From positions 1-64,000 of the forward strand of contig JAFWBT010000026.1 of NCBI GenBank assembly GCA_017507005.1: a DNA stretch of 64,000 nt, given 5' to 3'. Source of the stretch: Clostridia bacterium. GTDB lineage: Bacteria > Bacillota > Clostridia > Christensenellales > Borkfalkiaceae. This document shows, in pieces, positions 59,372-64,000 of the stretch (positions are counted from its first letter, which is position 1; every line of letters begins with the position of its first letter). Both the position numbers and the translations under genes were made by a program. Below the pieces are notes generated by a model. That model did no database searches and was not told the origin of the DNA. It saw nothing but the letters and a program-made list of their open reading frames with translations.

Positions 59372-61186
59372 GTGAACGAAAAAAAGGGTATAGACCAGGA
59401 ATTTCTCCACGCCCTTAAACAAAAAAACGATATCGTCGAGGTGATTGGCAGCTACGTAAAGCTCGACCGCAAGGGCGGCAATCATTGGGCGTGCTGTCCC
59501 TTTCATCACGAAAAAACGCCGTCCTTTTCCGTCAGCGAGGCAGACCAGTTTTACCATTGCTTTGGCTGTGGCGTGAGCGGCGACGTGGTAAAATTCGTGC
59601 GAGAGATAGAATCGACGGATTTTATGGGTGCGGTGCGAATCTTGGCGGCGAAGGCAAAAATGCCCGTTCCTGAGAGCAATTACGACACTGAAGAAGCGGC
59701 AAAGCGTCGCAAAAAACGCGAGGCGATTGTAAAAATCGTGCTCGATTCCGCAAGGTTTTATCTGTCGAATTTATACAGCGGCGACAAGCGCGCCGACGCG
59801 TATTTGCAGTATATTTCAGGGCGTGGCTTAGCGCCGACGACGGTGAAAAAATTTGGGCTGGGCGCGTCGCTCGATTACAATTCCCTGCCCGAATATTTGG
59901 CAGGCAAAGGGTATTTTAAAGAGGACCTTATCGATAGCGGTGTGCTGTCCGTCAGTGAAAAGAACGGCAGATTGTACGATTCGCAGGGTGAACGCTTGGT
60001 GTTCCCTATCATCAACGCATTTGACGAAGTGGTAGGTTTTAGCGGTAGAAAGCTGGAAAAGGTAAAATTCGGCAAGTATAAAAACACGTCTACGACGTTG
60101 CTTTTCGATAAGAGCAAAACGCTATACAACGTCAATCTTTTGAAAAAACTCAAACGCGAACAACCCATAAACGAAGTCATTTTCGTCGAGGGGCAAATGG
60201 ACGCGATAACGCTGTATCAGGCAGGCTTTAAGAACGTCGTTGCGACGATGGGTACGGCGTTGACGAAAGACCAAGCAAGGCTTGCCAAACGATATACGGA
60301 CAAAATCCTCATCAGCTACGACGGGGATTTCGCAGGACAAAAAGCCGATTCCAGAGGCTTGGAGATTTTAAAAGAGGCGGGCTTGGAGGTACGCGTCGTG
60401 CCGATTCCCGACGGGAAAGACCCCGACGAGGTGGTGCGCGAAAGCCCCGAGGCGTATCAAAAATGTCTGGACGAGGCGATGCCCGTTATCGACTATCGCC
60501 TGCACGCTTTGGAACGAAAATTCGATTTGTCGAGGACGGAGGACAAACGCAAGTTTGTTTCGGAGGCGCTCAAGGTCGTTAATGAGGCGGAAAGTGAGAG
60601 CGTTAAGGAAGAATTGTTAAAACGCCTGCGCGATAAAACGGGGATTACTTTCCACGCATTAGAGCGCGATTTGCAAAACCTCACGAAAGAAAACACCAAA
60701 ACGACGATGGAAATCGTGTTGCCGCAAGAGCGGTTTGCCGAGACGGCGGCAGGCACGGACAAACAACGAAAAGCCGTTCGGTTTATTTTGGCGGCAAAGC
60801 TGTTCGCCGCGCCGTACGCAAAGGACGTGAACGTGAGCGAACTGCCGCTGACGGACGAGATACACCGTATTATCGCGCGTTATATTTCGGTGCAAGAGGA
60901 GAGCGGCACGCGAATACGCCCTAGCGAACTGTTCGAGGTGTTGGATGAGGATTGCGTGGAGCTGAACGAGATTCTCGACCTCAACTACGGGGACAAGCTG
61001 ACGGGCGAAGTGGCGGAGCGGTTTTTTATCGACAGCCTGAAAACGTTGCAAAGCGAAGCGATTGAAAAAGAAATCGCGAGCTTGAACAAGGCGTACGCCG
61101 AGGCGACGGAAGAAGAGGAGAAAAAACGTATCGCCAAGCGTTTGGGTGAGTGTATCCAAAAGAAAAATGCGTTGAAAAAGAGCTAA
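59372..61186 (+). CDS. dnaG: DNA primase
   Basis: A 604-residue primase. The CHC2 zinc motif is CPFH (42-45) with CFGC (63-66), and the TOPRIM core includes FVEGQMDAI and ISYDGDFAGQKA. The C-terminal domain contacts the DnaB helicase. The start is GTG at 59372, seven bases after TAGGAGG; longer in-frame reading into dgt is not supported. It lies in the classic dnaG-rpoD macromolecular-synthesis order. Confidence 0.95.
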   Translation: MNEKKGIDQEFLHALKQKNDIVEVIGSYVKLDRKGGNHWACCPFHHEKTPSFSVSEADQFYHCFGCGVSGDVVKFVREIESTDFMGAVRILAAKAKMPVPESNYDTEEAAKRRKKREAIVKIVLDSARFYLSNLYSGDKRADAYLQYISGRGLAPTTVKKFGLGASLDYNSLPEYLAGKGYFKEDLIDSGVLSVSEKNGRLYDSQGERLVFPIINAFDEVVGFSGRKLEKVKFGKYKNTSTTLLFDKSKTLYNVNLLKKLKREQPINEVIFVEGQMDAITLYQAGFKNVVATMGTALTKDQARLAKRYTDKILISYDGDFAGQKADSRGLEILKEAGLEVRVVPIPDGKDPDEVVRESPEAYQKCLDEAMPVIDYRLHALERKFDLSRTEDKRKFVSEALKVVNEAESESVKEELLKRLRDKTGITFHALERDLQNLTKENTKTTMEIVLPQERFAETAAGTDKQRKAVRFILAAKLFAAPYAKDVNVSELPLTDEIHRIIARYISVQEESGTRIRPSELFEVLDEDCVELNEILDLNYGDKLTGEVAERFFIDSLKTLQSEAIEKEIASLNKAYAEATEEEEKKRIAKRLGECIQKKNALKKS

Positions 61187-61258
61187 AAAATAGACAAGGC
61201 TCAAAAAAAGATAAGAAAAAACAGAACAACTGTTTCGGTATAAACGGAGGATAAAAAA

Positions 61259-62314
61259 GTGAATATATCCGAGCAAAAACTCAATGAAATTTTGACAGGT
61301 ATCATCAGCAACTACGGTAAAAAGGGTAGCATTTCCACGAACGCGCTTTGCGATATTATGGAAAAATACGATACGAATCCAAACCAGATTGATTACGTAT
61401 ACAAGGCGCTTGGGGAAGCCGGTATCCAAATCGTAGACGAGGATCAAAGGGATAAAGAGCTGTTTGAACAGGCACTTTCCGATATCGGACTTGACGATCC
61501 CGTAAAGATGTACCTCAAAGACATTGGCCGTGTGCCTTTGCTGTCGGCGGAAGAAGAGGTCGACCTTGCAAAGCGTATGCAGGAAAACGACGAGGCGGCG
61601 AAAAAACGTCTTTCGGAGGCGAACTTGCGTTTGGTTGTTTCCATCGCAAAACGCTACGTAGGGCGCGGTATGCTCTTCCTTGATTTGATTCAAGAGGGCA
61701 ACCTTGGTTTGATGAAGGCCGTGGAAAAATTCGATTATCAAAAGGGTTTCAAATTCTCCACGTACGCAACGTGGTGGATTCGTCAGTCGATTACGCGTGC
61801 GATTGCCGACCAAGCGCGTACGATTCGTATTCCCGTGCATATGGTGGAAACGATTAACAAATTGACGCGCGTACAACGCGTTTTGTTGCAAGAGCTTGGC
61901 AGAGAGCCGACGCCTAGCGAAATCGCGGAAAAGATGGGCGTTACGGAAGAACGTGTACGTGAAATCCAAAAAATCGCGCAAGATCCCGTGTCTTTGGAAA
62001 CGCCTATCGGCGAGGAAGAAGACAGCCACCTTGGTGATTTTATCGAGGATGAAAAGACGACGACGCCTAGCGACAGCGTAGCGTTTACGATGCTCAAAGA
62101 ACAGCTCCTTGGGGTGCTGGATACGCTGACGCCGCGCGAAGAAAAGGTGTTGCGTCTTCGCTACGGTATTGACGACGGCAAGCCCAGAACGCTGGAAGAA
62201 GTGGGCAGAGAATTTAACGTAACGCGTGAACGTATCCGTCAGATTGAGGCGAAAGCGTTGAGAAAGCTCCGTCATCCCTCGCGTAGTAAAAAGCTGAAGG
62301 ATTTCTTGGAATAA
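61259..62314 (+). CDS. rpoD: RNA polymerase primary sigma factor
   Basis: A 351-residue sigma-70 with a short region 1.1 (1-75), region 1.2 ([18 protein letters not shown]), 2.1-2.4 ([43 protein letters not shown]), region 3 and region 4 ([12 protein letters not shown]..., [20 protein letters not shown]). The start is GTG at 61259 after GGAGG. The stop overlaps the trmK start (TAATG). The consensus promoters found across the window match this factor. Confidence 0.96.
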   Translation: MNISEQKLNEILTGIISNYGKKGSISTNALCDIMEKYDTNPNQIDYVYKALGEAGIQIVDEDQRDKELFEQALSDIGLDDPVKMYLKDIGRVPLLSAEEEVDLAKRMQENDEAAKKRLSEANLRLVVSIAKRYVGRGMLFLDLIQEGNLGLMKAVEKFDYQKGFKFSTYATWWIRQSITRAIADQARTIRIPVHMVETINKLTRVQRVLLQELGREPTPSEIAEKMGVTEERVREIQKIAQDPVSLETPIGEEEDSHLGDFIEDEKTTTPSDSVAFTMLKEQLLGVLDTLTPREEKVLRLRYGIDDGKPRTLEEVGREFNVTRERIRQIEAKALRKLRHPSRSKKLKDFLE

Positions 62315-62997
62315 TGGCGTACAGCAAGCGTATCGACGTGCTGTGTTCCTTGCTCACGAGAGCGGAAACGTTTGCGGACGTGGGTTGCGATCACGGCTAC
62401 TGTTCGGAATATATGCTAAAAAACGGACTGTGCGAACGGGCGATTTTGTCCGATATCAGCAAGGGTAGCCTTGCCAAAGCGGAAAAATTGCTGGCGGAAT
62501 ACGTGCAATCGGGCAAGGCGGTAGCGGTGCTTGGCGATGGTTTTTTGGGCGTGCCCTCGGATACGGACGAAGTGCTGATTGCCGGCATGGGCGGCTGTGA
62601 AATCGTGTCTATTTTATCGGATAAAAAGTACGGTTTTATGCCCAAGAGATTTGTTTTTCAGCCTATGCACGATGGGGAAAAATTACGTCGGTATATCCTC
62701 GAAAACGGTGGGTATATCGAACGAGATTTTACCTTTTTCGACGGAAAATTTTACGACGTCATCGTCGGTGGAAAATCGGGAAATGGGAATCAAACGCGCG
62801 CATATACTCCCGCGGAGTATGAATTCGGCAGGGAAAACCTCGAAAGTATGCCCGAGGCGTTCGTAAAAAAGATAGAAAAGCAGCTGAAAAACACACGCAA
62901 ATATTTATCCTGTGCAGGTTTGCAAGAGGATAGCGTGAAAGAGTTGCAAGAAAGAACGGAGAAATTACAAGGAGTGCTCAACGGTGAAATTAAGTGA
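62314..62997 (+). CDS. trmK: tRNA (adenine-22-N1)-methyltransferase
   Basis: A 227-residue SAM-dependent enzyme that methylates A22 of tRNA. The SAM loop is FADVGCDHGYCSEYML (21-36), followed by DISKGSLAKAE and the catalytic-site IAGMGGCEIVSIL. A C-terminal coiled-coil helix pair follows. It overlaps rpoD by one base and nif3 by 14 bases. Confidence 0.92.
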   Translation: MAYSKRIDVLCSLLTRAETFADVGCDHGYCSEYMLKNGLCERAILSDISKGSLAKAEKLLAEYVQSGKAVAVLGDGFLGVPSDTDEVLIAGMGGCEIVSILSDKKYGFMPKRFVFQPMHDGEKLRRYILENGGYIERDFTFFDGKFYDVIVGGKSGNGNQTRAYTPAEYEFGRENLESMPEAFVKKIEKQLKNTRKYLSCAGLQEDSVKELQERTEKLQGVLNGEIK

Positions 62998-63832
62998 GAT
63001 TTATGCAATCGCAAACGCTATCGCGCCAAAATCGCTCAGCGACGAATATTGCGCGCAAGCAGGCGCGTACGATAACAGCGGCGTGCTTGTGGACGCAGGC
63101 GAAGAAATCGTGGGTGTTTTGTTTTCGCTCGATCTTAGCGATGGGGCGATTGATAGGGCGATTGAAATGGGCGCGAATCTGATTCTTACCCATCATCCTA
63201 TGATTTACGGCAAGATTGACCACGCGCGCCTCGATGGCGACAACCTCACCGAAAGAAAGCTGGTGAAATGTCTGAAAAAAGGCATTTCCGTTATTTCTAT
63301 GCACTTGAATTTGGATTGCGCCGAGGACGGAATTGACGAGAGCCTTATGCAGGGCGTTATGCTCTCGGCTGCGAAAACGACGGGGGCAGGTATGGATGTA
63401 ACGCAAAAAAAGCCGCAAGAATCGACGGCGGTGGCGGTGATGCATCCACTCTCGCAAGGCGGCTATGGACGTGTGTATGACGTAGAGGAAACGACGCTTG
63501 GCGCGCTCGCGGAAGAATTGAAAAAGACCTTTTCGTCCCAACGTATTTTCTTTTACGGCGATAGAAAGAGAACAATTTCGCGCGCGGCGAGCTTTTGCGG
63601 CGCAGGTGTAGACGAGGGAACGTTGCAGTTTGCGAAAAAGCAGGGCGCGGACGTTATGATTTCGGCAGATTTCAAGCATCATTTTATTACGGGGGCTTTG
63701 GAATCGGGTATGGCGGTAATCGTTTTGACGCATTATGCGTCGGAGGAATACGGCTATAAAAAATATTATGAAAAAATCCGTAGACAGATAGGGATACCGT
63801 GTGCGTATCACACGGACGAACATCTGTTGTAA
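62984..63832 (+). CDS. Nif3-like dinuclear metal-centre protein
   Basis: A 282-residue YqfO/YbgI-type protein. Metal-binding His residues are in NLILTHHPMIYG and SMHLNLDCAEDG, and the late GAGVDEGTLQFA, ADVMISADFKHHF and LTHYASE segments are typical. The start is GTG at 62984 with AAGGAG upstream, within trmK. The function of the family is unsettled (GTP cyclohydrolase 1 type 2-like). The short form lacks the inserted CutA-like domain. Confidence 0.9.
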   Translation: MKLSEIYAIANAIAPKSLSDEYCAQAGAYDNSGVLVDAGEEIVGVLFSLDLSDGAIDRAIEMGANLILTHHPMIYGKIDHARLDGDNLTERKLVKCLKKGISVISMHLNLDCAEDGIDESLMQGVMLSAAKTTGAGMDVTQKKPQESTAVAVMHPLSQGGYGRVYDVEETTLGALAEELKKTFSSQRIFFYGDRKRTISRAASFCGAGVDEGTLQFAKKQGADVMISADFKHHFITGALESGMAVIVLTHYASEEYGYKKYYEKIRRQIGIPCAYHTDEHLL

Positions 63833-63846
63833 CGGGAGGAGATATT

Positions 63847-64000
63847 ATGTCACAGTTACAGGCTATTTTAAAGTATCAGGAAATCGACAAGGATCTGTAC
63901 AAAATGGAAAGAGAACTTGCCGGGTGCGACGAGAGAAAAGAGTACGTAAAGCTGAAAAAGTTTTTAGAGACTGCACCTGAAAAGTTGGATTCCTTGGAAG
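63847..64000 (+). CDS. Zinc-ribbon coiled-coil protein (partial, runs off the window)
   Basis: Only the first 51 residues are inside the window: MSQLQAILKYQEIDKDLYKM, then a charged helix. Position directly after the nif3-type gene, GGGAGGAG before the ATG and the coiled-coil start match the C4-type zinc-ribbon proteins (CT398-like) that usually follow nif3. The zinc ribbon itself would lie beyond the window. Confidence 0.7.
   Translation, partial: MSQLQAILKYQEIDKDLYKMERELAGCDERKEYVKLKKFLETAPEKLDSLE

Noticed and set aside
60659..62275. A 538-codon open frame opposite dnaG and rpoD
   Set aside because: Antisense to two essential conserved genes and no recognisable motif.

Overview
The window looks like a chromosomal piece of a spore-forming Bacillota, most likely class Clostridia and possibly an uncultured gut Christensenellales-type lineage. 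The evidence is sporulation genes (spoVAD fragment, spoVAE, yunB, a MurG2-type glycosyltransferase), mcsA-mcsB-clpC, a dgt-dnaG-rpoD-trmK-nif3 cluster, a Phe T-box leader, sigma-70 promoters (TTGACA / TATAAT) and strong Shine-Dalgarno sites. The exact taxon cannot be fixed from sequence reading alone. No tRNA, rRNA, CRISPR array or insertion sequence was found.

Layout. 1-510: 3' fragment of spoVAD whose 5' part is missing. 847-14799: a glycan-catabolism locus with three Gfo/Idh/MocA dehydrogenases, a GH94-like phosphorylase, a GH20 hexosaminidase, a divergent AraC regulator, a Ser/Glu-rich lipoprotein, mannonate dehydratase UxuA, two tandem M55 peptidases and a GH2 beta-mannosidase. It sits between the spoVAD fragment and spoVAE, genes that are normally adjacent. 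14951-19530: spoVAE, a lipoprotein, yunB-murG, a WYL regulator and two small unknown genes. 19737-25564: tyrS, yigZ, an aldo/keto reductase, a GH29 fucosidase and an orphan MsmX/UgpC-type sugar ABC ATPase. 25779-30760: a membrane XRE regulator followed by mcsA-mcsB-clpC, without ctsR. 30827-36922: aroC-B-A-E-Q-K plus an SDR reductase. 36959-43640: small unknown genes, a cysteine desulfurase with a divergent DUF3343 gene, nth, GH36 alpha-galactosidase and mscL. 43673-53090: T-box-pheS-pheT, truB-ribF, an endonuclease IV-like TIM barrel, pepP-efp, dtd and a P-loop kinase. 53222-57989: a PadR/DUF1700/DUF4097 module, then GT8, PlsC-like and CrtO-like membrane-lipid genes. 58347-64000: dgt-dnaG-rpoD-trmK-nif3 and the start of a zinc-ribbon protein gene.

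The sugar genes fit breakdown of branched glycans. Beta-mannosidase, hexosaminidase, phosphorylase, fucosidase and alpha-galactosidase would release sugars. UxuA and the dehydrogenases would process oxidised sugars. MsmX could energise importers encoded elsewhere.

The most unusual signals are at DNA level. The tetranucleotide CATG is strongly depleted (about 31 by eye against roughly 250 expected). About a third of the surviving copies lie in CATGTAC, mostly inside a dispersed motif, GGGGGCATGTACGCGTT(G/C)AA, which occurs in unrelated genes and intergenic regions. Other signals are three tandem hairpins carrying GTAGAG every 21-23 nt upstream of the GT8 gene, a 13-mer shared by the glycan-locus promoter and the AraC promoter, two apparently leaderless genes, and a lipoprotein gene that appears to start at AUU or AUA.
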